A stretch of 59,119 nt of DNA from Prorocentrum cordatum (taxonomy: Eukaryota > Sar > Dinophyceae > Prorocentrales > Prorocentraceae). This document shows, one piece after another, positions 30,337 through 42,131 of the stretch; position 1 is the first letter of the stretch; each line of letters opens with the position of its first letter. The translations under genes were made by a program, and so were the position numbers. The notes under the pieces are model-generated. The model ran no database searches and was not told where the DNA came from. It saw nothing but the letters and a program-made list of their open reading frames with translations. The DNA is taken from NCBI GenBank assembly GCA_963575745.1, contig CAUYUJ010005718.1, positions 1 through 59,119 of the forward strand, written 5' to 3'.

Positions 30337-32262
30337 TCAGAGAGCCTCCTCCGACAGCGCCACAACCGTCGGCTCGCTCACCACGTCATCTCTTTCCGGA
30401 CGCAGGCGGCGCAACGTCTGTCGCAGCTCCTCGTCAGTCAACCTGCCGATGTTGACGGGCACGGCCTCTTGACGCAATCGGTAGGCTCCGGCGACCCGGC
30501 CGAGCAACTCCTGCCGCTTGTTGTGCTCGGCGATGCCCAGGCGCATCCGCCGTTCTTCAGGATCCTCCCGCCGCGCGCGCTCCTCCGCGGCAGCGGCGGC
30601 GATTTCCCTCGTGGTCGCGCGCCCGCCACGCCCCCCGCGCTCGCCGCCCGACGATGGCTCCGAAGCCGCATTGACCGTGCTAGCCCCTCCAGCACCCTCG
30701 CCGCCCCGTGTCGGCGCCCTCGCGGCGACGCCATCGCCGCCGGGCACCGCGCCAGCCTCAGCCGCGGGCGCCGCACGCGGGGCCTTGCCTGCGTTCTTCT
30801 CCTTGAACACCTTCAACTTTCCCTCCGGGATGGGCCCGTCCACACGCCCATGCCAACCATCCTTGTGCTGCTGCTTGAAATGCTGCCCGCACAGATCTCC
30901 GCATCCCTGCCTTGGCGCGCTCCGGCATTGCCCGCCAGCTCCGTCCGCCCAGGTACGAGCCATGCACTTAGCGGTGTCAATGTTTTCTGGCGTAAAGCGA
31001 CGCCATTCGTCCCCCGCGAGCGACGCCCCCGCGCCTGGCTGGACTCCAGCAGGAGCCGGGTCCGCGGACGGAACGCCCGAGGCCCTGCCAGCGTCGTCGT
31101 CCTCGTCGCCCGTGCTGCCCAGAGCCGGCGGGGACAGCCCGCGCTTCTTGCCCCTGCGCAATGGCTGCTGCGGCTGCCCCGAAGCGCCGGGGTCCCCGTC
31201 GCCAGCGCCAGGATCCCCGCCACCCGCCCGACGCCGCTTGCCCGGTGGCTCGCCCCCCGACGCCGGCTGCCCGGCGGGCGCACTCGGCGGCGCAGACGGC
31301 GCGGCAGAGGCGCTGGAAGCAGCGCCGCCGCCGCCATCGCCGCTCCCCGCAGACCCGGCCGCGCGCCCGCCTGCATGCCCGAGAGGCGCAGTCGGCGGAG
31401 CCGGCGGCGCACCAGAGGGTCCCGCACCACCGCTGCCGCTGGCGCCCCCCGCAGACCCCGCCGCCGCGCGCCCGCCGCCTCCGTCCCGCGGACCCGCCCT
31501 GCGCACATACGCAAACACATAGGCGCCAACGTGCACCTGGTGGTCTCTGGCAATCTGCACCCAAGTCCTGGGCTGAACAGCTTCGTCGTCGAATTTGGCG
31601 TAGTCGTTCACGCCCACGGCTGCACACGCATAATAATGGCCGCTCTTCGCGCTTTCGCCCTGATGCACAACGACCCCAGAGAAATCGTACTCGCACTCGG
31701 CATCCACAGGCCGCAGAATCTGAGGAAAGCGCACAGGGCGTCTGTCGTACCACTCGCTCCGATCAGCGCGCGTGACCACCCGCTCCACGGTCACGAAGAG
31801 CACCGGCGGCGATCGCTCCCAGCGATTGCCCGTATACACCCTGATGCCTTGACAGACCCCGGCCGCCTCCCTCTGCGCACGACTGAGGTGTGCGTGCGCC
31901 GGACATCCTTGACCTGGCCCGCCAATATGCCTCAATTCCAGTCGGATCAAATCCTCCAGATCGCAGGGCCCCCGGTGGTCGGGGCCGAGCAATTCGGAAG
32001 GGACCAGCTTCAAGCGCGAATCAATCACCCCCGTGTCCGAACTTGCCCGGCACACGTCGCATCGCCTCCGCTGCCGCAAAGCAATGCCGCAAACGTGCTG
32101 CTGGAGCGCAGTGCGCGCACCGTGATGCGGTGTCGGTACTTGATATCCAGCCTCGGTGACAGCACGAAGGGCGGCCAGGAAGAACTCTGACGCGTCGCAT
32201 TGCTTCGGTCTCCCTTGCTGATCGAATTCTGTGAATTCTCGCTGACCGAAAAGCCCCGCGCG
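30337..32262 (-). CDS. USP deubiquitinase C-terminal half plus C-terminal Cys/His domain (Helitron-like protein, second frame)
   Basis: This frame continues the Rep-helicase protein after a 1-nt shift near 32249-32262. It reads FTEFDQQGRPKQCDASEFF (USP box resembling the QxDAxEF core), CVCRASS-type cysteines (CGIALRQRRRCDVC), and the histidine box KSGHYYACA followed by DYAKFDDEAV and AYVFAYVR, the usual end of peptidase family C19. After a ~150-residue Pro/Gly/Ala linker comes KCMARTWADGAGGQC..LCGQHF..HGRVDGPIP, a Cys/His module also present at the N-terminus of the Rep protein. A charged helical tail (EERARREDPEERRMRLG) ends at TGA 30337. If active it would remove ubiquitin from proteins; its Cys box lies in the other frame. 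Confidence 0.8.
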   Translation of the reverse strand, partial: RAGLFGQREFTEFDQQGRPKQCDASEFFLAALRAVTEAGYQVPTPHHGARTALQQHVCGIALRQRRRCDVCRASSDTGVIDSRLKLVPSELLGPDHRGPCDLEDLIRLELRHIGGPGQGCPAHAHLSRAQREAAGVCQGIRVYTGNRWERSPPVLFVTVERVVTRADRSEWYDRRPVRFPQILRPVDAECEYDFSGVVVHQGESAKSGHYYACAAVGVNDYAKFDDEAVQPRTWVQIARDHQVHVGAYVFAYVRRAGPRDGGGGRAAAGSAGGASGSGGAGPSGAPPAPPTAPLGHAGGRAAGSAGSGDGGGGAASSASAAPSAPPSAPAGQPASGGEPPGKRRRAGGGDPGAGDGDPGASGQPQQPLRRGKKRGLSPPALGSTGDEDDDAGRASGVPSADPAPAGVQPGAGASLAGDEWRRFTPENIDTAKCMARTWADGAGGQCRSAPRQGCGDLCGQHFKQQHKDGWHGRVDGPIPEGKLKVFKEKNAGKAPRAAPAAEAGAVPGGDGVAARAPTRGGEGAGGASTVNAASEPSSGGERGGRGGRATTREIAAAAAEERARREDPEERRMRLGIAEHNKRQELLGRVAGAYRLRQEAVPVNIGRLTDEELRQTLRRLRPERDDVVSEPTVVALSEEAL

Positions 32263-35200
32263 CGCGGCAGTGCGAGCGGCGCGACGGCGTCGACCCCCAC
32301 GCCCTGGACAGAGAGAGCCGCAGCCTGAGCTCCGAGCGCACACACCGGGCAAGCTTCTGTGTTCAAAGGGCAATTCTGGCCGTGCTCGTGGAGAAGCCGA
32401 CGGAAGGGAGCCAGGCGCAGCAGCACCTGCGCGACTGCGCTCACGAAGCAAGTATTGCCGAGGTTTGCGATGCCCACGCCAGAGCCGTGGCCGCAGCGCC
32501 ACTGCAGCTCCCTGGTGACATCCTCCTGGGACACGCCGTAGGCTGCCACGCACAGATCCCGGTCCAGCGGGAGCAGCTCTGGCGGCTCTGCACCATCGCC
32601 AACAGTCGCCGCCGTGCGAAACATGTCCCCCCAAAGATCCCTCGGCACTACGGTGCCCCTACCAGCACCGCGGCCGCCACCGGCGCGCCCACACCCCCGC
32701 GAAACAGCGCTCCCCGTCGACGATGCCGCCGCCGCATCTCTGGTCCCCGTCGCGTCGCCGCCGCGGCCGCGGCCCCTGCCCCGCCCCGCAGGCCCTGCGT
32801 CCGGCGCGATGTATGCCGGTGGCACCGTCAGAGCCTGGCCCGGGCGCAGCGCGTGCGAGGGCAGAGGCGTATGCACAGACGCCGCAGGGGCCGCCTCCCC
32901 GTCCGAAGGAGCTGATCCGTCGTCGTCGTCGTCGTCGCCCGCCCCCTCACCGACGCCCGCCGAGCTCCCCGCGTCACGAGACGGGCCCAGCGGCGACGGC
33001 GGCGGCACCGGCGGCGGCGCGGGCGCCGAGCTCGACTCCTGGGCGCCCCGTGCGGCGGGCCCATCCCCCACGTCCCAGCCGTAATCCTGCGCCCATTGCT
33101 TCGCGATTTCGAAACTCTCCTTCATCTTTTTCTCAAAGCGTTGGACCCCTTCGCGGACGTACTGCGGCGGGCCCCGCTGCAGGATGTCCCAGGGCGGCAG
33201 GTTGTAGACGAGCACGCGGTGGGCCACGCGAACGCGACTGAGCATGACGTACAGGTGCAGCCACCAGTCATCGGCGCCCATGTTCATGGGCTTCTGGAGC
33301 ACCATGGTGGCCGCATCCATACCCAGGCCCTGCGCAGTCTGCACGGTGCGAACTTTCTCTGGCAGCAACGGGATCTGGTACCTCGTAACCATCACCTTCC
33401 GAAGCTTTCGCTCGCCATCGTCGTCGTAGTGATGGTTCCACTCCCAGGACGCCCTGTGCGGCGCGATCTGCACGACCCCTTGCCCGAACCCAAAGTCCTT
33501 CTCGAGGCCATCAAACTCGACGAGGACACCGCGCGGCAAACGCTTGCATCGATAATAACCGAGCCGGTGGGCGTCGTGAAGCTTCTTTTCGCGCCAATCC
33601 GCGTCCGGCGTCTCGAACTCCTGCGGGTGGAACCTCACGTCCTTGACTACCCCCACGGCGTCCTGGACGATCTGGTGCTTCGCCGACAACTTCACGTTCA
33701 GCCGCACACGCATGCCGATGTACAGCGGGCACATGCCGATGAGGTGACCAGTGTTGTTCACGTTCGGCACCTGCAGCATGGCCTTGTGATGCTCCTCACA
33801 GAATGGCTTTGGAGGCAGGTCCACGGCCTGCACGTACAGCAGCATCTGCCCTTTATCCCTGGCCTCTCGCACGGCCCGATACTGCATCTGCCTGTGCACG
33901 GCCTCCCAGGCGATGCCCATCTCGAACCCGTCCTTGACATGGGGGTCCTGCAGCCGCCTGTCGTTCTTACCGGGTCGGACCACCCACCCTTGCACCACCC
34001 TTTTCTGCTCGGCCGTAAACTTCTTGCCCTGCCTCATGGTCTTCAAGAACCCGGGCATGAAAGGGCAGGGCGCGTGCGGAGTAACGAGAAGGTCCTTGAA
34101 GCGGTGCGTCTCGTACAGAAACATAGCGTGGGTGACACCGTCCAGGAACATGGACTGCCCATTGCGGACGTGAATCGGCGCCTCGGGCGACTCACGCTGC
34201 AGCAAGGAAGACCTTCTGCCCTTGCCGCTCACCGGCCCCAGCTGATAAAAATCCCCCAGGAACATGACAATCGGAACCTTCCCGAACATGTGCCCCCGCG
34301 CCATGTACAGGTTCACATCGCAATTATACTTAGCCTTACGGGCTTTGCACATGCGAAACGATGCAGCGCCGAGAAGCTGGGGCGGCACCATGGACACCTC
34401 CTCCACGATGACGGCCTTGAGGTCGTTCATGCGGTCCACGATGTCATCGACTTTCTGCCCCGAAAGCCTAGCGATGGTCATGGCCTGCTGGCCGCTCAGC
34501 CCGAAGCCGCTGTGGATCGTCTCCCCCCCGATGACGCGCGCAGCGCTGTTCGACGAGGCCACGGCGATCTCCGATCCCGCGCCGAACACCTCGTTGAGCA
34601 GACGTCGCAGCAGTTTCACCACCTCCGTCTTCCCCGTCCCGCCCTCCCCGTGCAGCAGGAGAGCCATCTGCTCCACCGGCTTGGGGCTTTTTCCGCTGCG
34701 CAGATCTTCCTCGTATGCCACGATGGCCTCCACCTGGCCCACGACCAAGGCGACCACCGCCTTCTGTTCTTTATTGAACGTCACGGGGTTGTCCGCCCTA
34801 GTCGCCCACTCGTTAAACAGCCTCTCCGCGATGTCGCGCGCCCGCCGCGGCCGCTTCGCGTCGCCGGCAACCGCGGGCGGCGGCGGCCGACCAGGCACCA
34901 GCACGGCAGGCGCCGAACCCGCGAGGCCGCCCCGCCCGTCGCCATCCCCAGGCAAGCCCTCTGATCCCTTTTTCCTGTATCGGAACGCCTCCTTCTGCTG
35001 TGCTTTGCCCTCCTCGAACTGAGAGTCGTCCAACTCGAGACCGACGAAGCCGGTCTGCCTTCCAGTACTCGCGGCAGCAGGCGGCGGCTTATGGTCTTTC
35101 GCATAGCCGTCAAGGAAGATATTCTTATAGACCAAGCTTTGCGACGACCCACGAATAAGCTCCAACTGAGCCACCGCGGGCACCTGACTATCCGGCACGG

Positions 35201-38200
35201 CGTGCGCGGGCATCTGTCGGTGCGCCGCCCACGCTTCGTCCGCCTCGCCCTCGTCCACCTCCTGGGCAAAACCATCCAACGCTCCGCCGCCGGCGCCCGC
35301 CCCCTCCTCCTCGTCCGCCTCCCCGGCAGGCCGATTCCCCACGGCCTCCAGCTCAGCAGGCTGCTCGAAATCCTTGGCCTCCGGACGGATCTTGGTTCGC
35401 GGCCGCCCTTTCGCCTCCGCCTCCACGTCGAGGTTCGTCGCGACCTGGACGGTCCAGCGTGCCATGAACTCGGCGGCGCTGGGGCGCTGTGCAAAGTAGC
35501 CTGGACGCTCGTCCGGGCCCCGGTTCAGATCGATGTCCTCGATCGTGAACCACTTTCCTGCTCGCCGCTCGCACTCCTCGTACTGCCTGGACAACGCCAC
35601 CTGCTTCGCCCACCACTCCTCCCAGGCAGGCCGATGCTTCCCGGACGCGTCGACGCCGGCCCTGTAGGGCGCCCAGGCCGCAGCCCCCTTCTCAGCCGGC
35701 TGCAAAGGACGGAAGATCACAGACTTGAACAGCGCGTTGACCTCTGCCTCTTTCTCCTTCGAAGGCATCGTGAAGCCGAAGAACTTGGGCACCCTGAACG
35801 GCGCGCCGACGCGGAGCTTCTGCACTCGGGAGGCGGCGGCCGGGTGCGTGTCCGCGAACGCGTACGTCTCGAAGTCCTGCGGGTCGAAGTGGAGCGGGTT
35901 GGCCTGCGCGGTGTACACGTACATGGCGTAATGGTACATGCCCATGGACTTCAGGGGCTCCCTGTCGCCGCGATGCAGCCAGTCCATCTTCATGTCGTGG
36001 TCCAGCCGCGCGCTGTATTCGACACCCTGCTGCTGCTCCTGCTCGGGCTGCCCCCCCCCAGCAGCACCGGCAGCCGCGCCCTCCCCGACAACGCCGTCGA
36101 CGACACGGGCGTGCAGCGTTGCGCGCGCCTCGCCCAGCGCATCCATGACACCGCCGCCCCCCTCGCCGTCCTCTTCTCCCGCGGCCGGCTGGTCCACCTC
36201 GATGTGGTCTGCACGCGGGTCGGTCCAGAAGTCGTCCATTTTCTGATGAACGGCGGAGCTTGCCTGGAACGCCAGCGCCACGATCCCCTTGCAATACAGA
36301 GTCCAGGTGTCATGGGAGCAATAGCACTCGTGGCCATACTGCATCTGAAACATCATCTCGGGCAGCTTCTTCAGGAGCGCCCGGTGCGAGCTGGTCGTGA
36401 GCTTGATGACAGTTCGCCTGGCAGAGTCGAGCACTCCGCCCCAGCCGCTGCGACGAGCGGCAGCAGCGGCCCGGGCCCCGTCGACGTCCTCCTCGCCCTC
36501 CGCCTCCGCCGCCTCATCCGCCTCCCGCTCCGCCTTCTGCTGGAGTCGGAGCCACTCCAACCCGGTGCTCTGCGCGTGCAGCACTCCGAGGTCTCCCGCG
36601 ATCGGCCCCGCCTTGGTCGTGTAGTCCGTCTGGTAGTGCGCCATATTGATGGCGTCCATGAACACGGCCTCCAGCGAGTGCAACACGTGCTCCCGCAGGC
36701 TGCCGGGCGGACCGCTGCCGCTCGCGCCAGCAGCTGCGGCGACGGCGGCGGGCGACGCGGGCGCGCTCGATGCAGGGCTGCCAGACGCCGCCGCGCGCGA
36801 CGCGGCGCGGCCTGGCGCCCGCGACCTCGGCTCTGTCTCGACGGCTGATTCTGGCAGCTCGCGCTCCGCGCGCCGGTCGCTGTAGTAGCCCAGGCCCTGC
36901 TCCCCCTTCTTGAACACGAACCCGGGCCGGCTGCCGTCGTAACACGAAGCCGCGCTGAACCCAGCGATGTCCTCGAATTCCGGCGTCGGCGGAGGCGGCG
37001 GATCCAAGCCATACGCATCGGCCAAATCCCACGGCTCGTCATCCTCTTCTCTGAAGCCCCAGATATCCCCCGCGTTGGGATCGTCCATCGTGGTCGGCGC
37101 CCCGCCGAGCAAACCTCCTCCCCTGGGCAGGCCGAGGCGGCGCCCCACGGGCACGCGCCCGCCCCCCGCCGCAGCCGCGCGCGCCGCCCCCTCGGCCGCC
37201 CCGCCCCCGCCCTGCGCTGCGGCCGACGCCCCGGAACCCGTGGAACCTCCGCTCTGCCCGGTGCCCTCGTCGCAACCGGTGCCGCCAGTCCCGGCGCCAG
37301 CCAGCGCGTCCGATGCCTCGCCGACAGGCTCGGCGAACGCACCGGGCTCCGGAGGCGGCGGCACAACAGGGTCGCTGGCGGGCGCGCCCCCGACGCTGTC
37401 GTCGCCCGGCAGGTCGAGCACCACGCGGTCCAGGCACTGGACGTCCAGGTTGCTCCGCAGACACACCTGGCCCACAGGGTTCGTGCTCCCGTGGTACGGG
37501 TGGTACCGCACCACGTCGACGCGACCAGCTCTGCCGTACCGGTTGCAGCGGTGCGGCCACGGGCCGTAGCCTTCAGCCGGAACGTCGTCCAGATCCAGGC
37601 GCTCGCCAGGAGGGTTCCACTCCCCCTCCTCCAACGGACCGCACGCGTACTGAACCTTCGCATCCTCCGGAAGCACCAAATCCTTCGCCTTGCGCAGGCG
37701 CCGCCAGACGAAGGAGGCGGCAGGACGCTTCCTGGACGGGTGGCTGTAGACCGCAGTCTCGTACTCGTGGTAGAAGCCGAGCCGGCACACCTTGCAGTGC
37801 TGAGGCACATCGTCGTTCGTCTTGTGCTTCCAGCACGTGGGACCGCACCTGTGCAGGTGGCCACGGATGATACACTTGCGCGCGTCCCGCGCGAAGCAGC
37901 GCGCCCAGGTCCGCGCCTCATCCCCCGGGCACTCAGCAAAGTGCATGGCCGCGGCGCCGTCCGCGCGCACCACGCGGTACGCAGGCTTGCGGCGGTACTG
38001 CGGCTGCAGCGTCACGTGCGCACCCGTGAGAGGCTCTCCAAATACCGCCGGGTACTGTGCCCGCTGCTCATGGGGATCGGGCTCTGGATCTGCCAGCGGC
38101 GCGAACGGTCGCTGCCGGAGCGGACCCTCTATTGCGGGCTGCTGCTCCAGCATCGCCCGCTCCTCCACGAGATCGACGTTCATCATGGCCGCAACCTGAT

Positions 38201-41200
38201 TCCGCAGCTCTTCTGTGGACAGTTGGTTGTCAGCACGGACGGAGCGGCGGCCCTCTTCGTACGCCCTCTTGCACAACTTCCCGAGCTGACGACGCGAGGC
38301 GCCAGCGATGGTATCGTACTTCAATTGGAGGTCGCTCTCCTCTCGCTTCCCGTCCGCGAACGCGAGACGTCGATCCCGCGGGCCGAGCGGAAGCGGCGGC
38401 AGACGGTCCGGCCCGTCCAAGCCCAGCTGCCGGCCCACCTCCTCCGCCGCGTCGAACTGCACGCTGCCGACCCTGGCGAGCACGGCCTCCCTCCACCTCC
38501 TCAGACGCTCCTCGAGGCCTTCGACGTCCCCCGCGCGCAGCTTCGCGAGGAACGCGCCGGTCATCGGGTGCAGGCGCCACAGGTGGATGTGCGGATGGAT
38601 GCCGCCGCGCCCCTGCGACTCCACGGGTCCGAAGAACGCGCGGACGAGCCCGAACGCTCCACACGCCCCCGTGGCGGCCACGCCGTCGGAGACGCCCGTG
38701 GCCCCGCGCTGCGGCGTGACGCCGACGACATGCTCCAGGAACAGTTCCAGCATGAGGTTCGTGACCATGGCCTGCGACACCGGGTCAGCGGCCACCCGCC
38801 GCAGCATGTCCCGCGTTGAGGGCATCACGGGAGCAGTCTCCTCCAGCAGCCGCCATCGCTGTACGGAGGCGCCCTCGTACATCAGGGACACCATCAGGTT
38901 CCGAGTGTCCGCGATGTTCGGCGTCGTGAACACCAGGGGCGGCCCGAAGAGCCGGGTGTAGCTGGTACTGATGTGCCGCAGCGTGGTCCGGTGCGCGTCG
39001 GACCCGACGACATCACGGTTGCTGAGCAGCATGCTGCGCAGCGCGCTCTTGACGTTCCGGGGCACGCCCTCGAGGCTCAGGGCCTGCTTGATGCCCGCCC
39101 CCCTTCCGAGCACGGCCACGACCTGCGCCAGATCCTCCGGCGTCAGTGCGGCGAGGTCCGCGATGCTTTCCCCCAGACGCTGCTTGCGCACGAATAACCT
39201 AGCCGACTGAATGATAGCCTTTCTGCGCCAGAGGCAATACTGGGCCGTGAGCAGGTCAGCGTGGCGACGCCAGCGCGGCACGGGCGACTCAGACGCGGCG
39301 GGCGCCCGCGCAGCGTCGGGCGCGGGCGCCCGCGCAGCGTCGGGCGCAGGGACGTCGTCGGATACCTCGTACTCGAGCTCCTCGCGAGCCATGAGGCACC
39401 TGCACCACTCGTCGTACGTCAACTTCGCCTCCCTCTCGAGTCCGAAGACGCCGTCGCCGTAGGGAAACGCAACGGAGTCGAAAGCACTCCAGAAACCGGG
39501 GGAGAACATGCTGACAGGCTCGGTTCCAGTGGGCACAATGACCCGCACCGCGCGCCTCGCCGGCCCGCCCTCAGCGCCCCCGGCCGGCGCGCCGCCGCCG
39601 CCGCCGCCGCCGCCACCGGCCGCGCGCTTCCCGGCAACTCCCGGAGGAGACCGCGTGGCCTGAATCTTCTGCTCCGTCTGCTCCAGCTTCTTCGTGAGTG
39701 CCTCCTTCTTGCACTTGGTGAGCGCCTTCGCAGCCCTGTGGGCCTCTTCCGCGGCCTCCGCCAAGCGCTGGTCGAGATCTCGGTCCTGGAAATTCTCCAT
39801 GCCGGGGAACTGCCGCGTCCGTGCCTCCACCTCGCTCTTCTCGCGCGCAATCACCTCCGCCTTCTGGAGGCTGAGGTGCACGTTCTGCCACTGCTTGTCC
39901 AGATCGGCCAGCATGTCGGCGTCCGCGACGGCGGCGCAGTACTCGCCCTCCTCGACACCCTCGCCGCCCTCTCCCTCACCAGCCTCGCCCTCGTCGCCCT
40001 CTGAGTCCTCCCCGCCAGCGCCAGCCGCGTCCTCACCGGTGGGATCCCCGCCCCCGCCCCCTGCCTCGCCCCCGCCGTCAGCCGCCGCGTTCGCTTCGCC
40101 CTCCGCGCTCGCAGCGCCTGCACTCGTCCGCTTCGGCGGGGCCGAGCCCGCGCCAGGCTGCACGGCATCCGCCGGGCCCTCCTGGCGAGCGTCGCCGCCC
40201 TTACCCCCCACGGCCACGCACGCCGCGAGACAGCGAGGCAGGCCCAGGAGCGAGGAGCCGTCGCCATCGCCGTCGCCCTCGGGGTCCGCAAAATTTTGCG
40301 CGGCCTCTTCGTCCCACCGCACCGCGGCGTACTGCTCGTTCGTGTCGCGGAGGTACTCGTAAGCGCGCTTGAAATCGGCGAGGGGCACGCCGAGCTCCTC
40401 CAATAGCGCCTTCTGCAGGGTGGCGGGGTCGGACCCCGCGAAGACAATCTGCACGAACTCGACGAGGTCGCTCTCCCGCGGCGGCAGCGACAGCACCTGC
40501 CGGCCGCCGTCCGCCTGCGGGAACGCCACGAAGTTCCCCACGTACGCCTTGATCTTCTGGTCGATCGGAGCCCACTCGCCAGAGTCGGCCTTGCAGTTGA
40601 ACCGCCGCACGATGCCCCGCGCGATGGGCAGCAGAAGCTTCGCGCCCAGCGTGAGATTCCGCAGCGGCGGTGGCAGCCGACCGATCCAGAGATCGTTGGC
40701 CAGCGCGCAGGGCGGCATCGTGGGCAACCTCTTGGAGAGCGCGCCGTGACACCCTGCGCAGATGGGCACCTTCTGCTTCGCGTCGGCCACGAGCACCCCG
40801 TCTGACTGGCGCCTGTCAATCTTGAAGCACTTCTTGTGCAAGAGCCACAGCTTCCCGTCTGGGCCAGGGTCGCGCACTGCGGACGCCTCCAGCTCCTCGA
40901 GGGGGATGCCGCCCGGGCGCTCGACGCCGTTGGGGCCCTCGCGCACGAAGCGCCACCGAGCGTGGTACCGTGCCGGGTCCAGCAGCGCGTGGGCGCGCTG
41001 CCGCTGCGTCAGGCGCATGGCCTGCGCCTGCGCGCCCGCGGCCTCGGATGCCTCTCCCCTCGCCGCCTCGAGCTCGGCGCGCGCGGGCGGCTTCGGCACC
41101 TGGTCGCAGAGCAGCGAACGCTCCCCGGCGCCGTCCGGCTGCTGCCAGAAGTGCACGCGCTGCAGCTCGTCCGCCCAGTGGAGACGAGCGCAGACGCAGC

Positions 41201-42131
41201 AGGCGACCCTCGAGCGCACGGCGCGGCGACTCTGCCCGGGCTCGGGCCCCTCGACGTCCGACGCCGCTGGCGCAGCGCCCAGCGCGTCCAAGTCCACGGG
41301 CGGCATGTCCACGCCCGCGGGCGGCACGGCCCCGTCCGCGCCTGGCGGCTTCCACCAGGTGCGCGGCGCGTCCGGCGCGGCAGCGGCGGCGGCGGCCTCC
41401 CCCGCGTCGGCGGGCGCTGCGCAGGCTGGCCACTCGTGAGACCCCGTGACGAGGTGCTCAGAGAAGGCCTCCACGCACTGCCGCCACTCCTGGGGCCTCA
41501 CGGGCCGCACGTCATCAGCCTGCTGGGGCCACTGCTCGGCCAGGTAGAACAGGCGCTTCCTATACTCCGGCCACCCGTGGTGCTTTTCGCGCACGTGCGT
41601 CATGAAGCCGGCATGCGTGCCGAAGTTCTTGTCGCAGAGGCGGCACGGGAACGGCGGGAGAGCCTCCGGGGCCTCTTTAAATGCCCGCAGAGGGTGGCGC
41701 TCGCCACACGGGAGGGCCACATACTCGGGCTGGAGCCTGGGCACGCGCGCCTTGCGAGCGGCAGCGATGGCCGGGGTCGGCGCGGGCGGGGCGCCGCCGG
41801 CCTGCGTCTCGCGCTTCCGCGCCTCCTTCACGGCCAAGCCATACCGTTCCGGGCACTCGCGCGTCAGGGAGCTGTGGCGCTGGTCCGGGTCCCACTCCCC
41901 AAAAGGTCGCTGCTCGGGTCTGCCGTGGCTCCCACAGAACTGCCCTTCGCCTTTGCAAGAATGCCGGCACTGCCCGAGCACGTGCACGCCCCGGTGCGGG
42001 TGCCAGACGCGCGCGACGCACCTGCCAGCGACGCACGGCGCGGGGTCCAGGAGCCAGGCCGGCAGGGTGCCCTCCTCGCTCACGTGGGGGTCATCCAGAG
42101 CCACGTTCACCTCCACGTCCCCTGCCTTCAT
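32250..42131 (-). CDS. Helitron-like Rep / PIF1 helicase with N-terminal half of a USP protease
   Basis: The ATG at 42131 is fixed as start by an in-frame TGA just before it (TGAATG). Approximate residues: Cys/His module CVARVW..GQC..FCGSH 35-80; C2H2 finger CRLCDKNF..HVREKH 160-185; DUF6570-like CAGCHGALSKRLP..ALANDLWIG 455-505; acidic low complexity; HUH motif GGIHPHIHLW near 1180; RSNLDVQCLD near 1570; two-tyrosine motif HYQTDYTTK near 1834; helicase motif I GEGGTGKT near 2497, SNSAARVIGGETIHS, VIVEEVSM near 2576, FLGDFYQLGPV near 2625, QTAQGLGMD and MLSRVR near 2965; USP Cys box NLGNTCF near 3223. Long Gly/Ala/Glu insertions swell it well beyond usual Helitron proteins. Rep nicks and joins DNA, the helicase unwinds. 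Single-exon. Confidence 0.9.

Noticed and set aside
30308-30346. Doubled actcagagagcc as a target duplication of the Helitron-like element
   Set aside because: Helitrons do not make target duplications, and one copy lies inside the coding end (ALSEEAL-stop). Likely local slippage.
34781-41433. Arg/Ala-rich frames in the second and third frames under the Rep ORF
   Set aside because: Shadow frames of a GC-rich gene.
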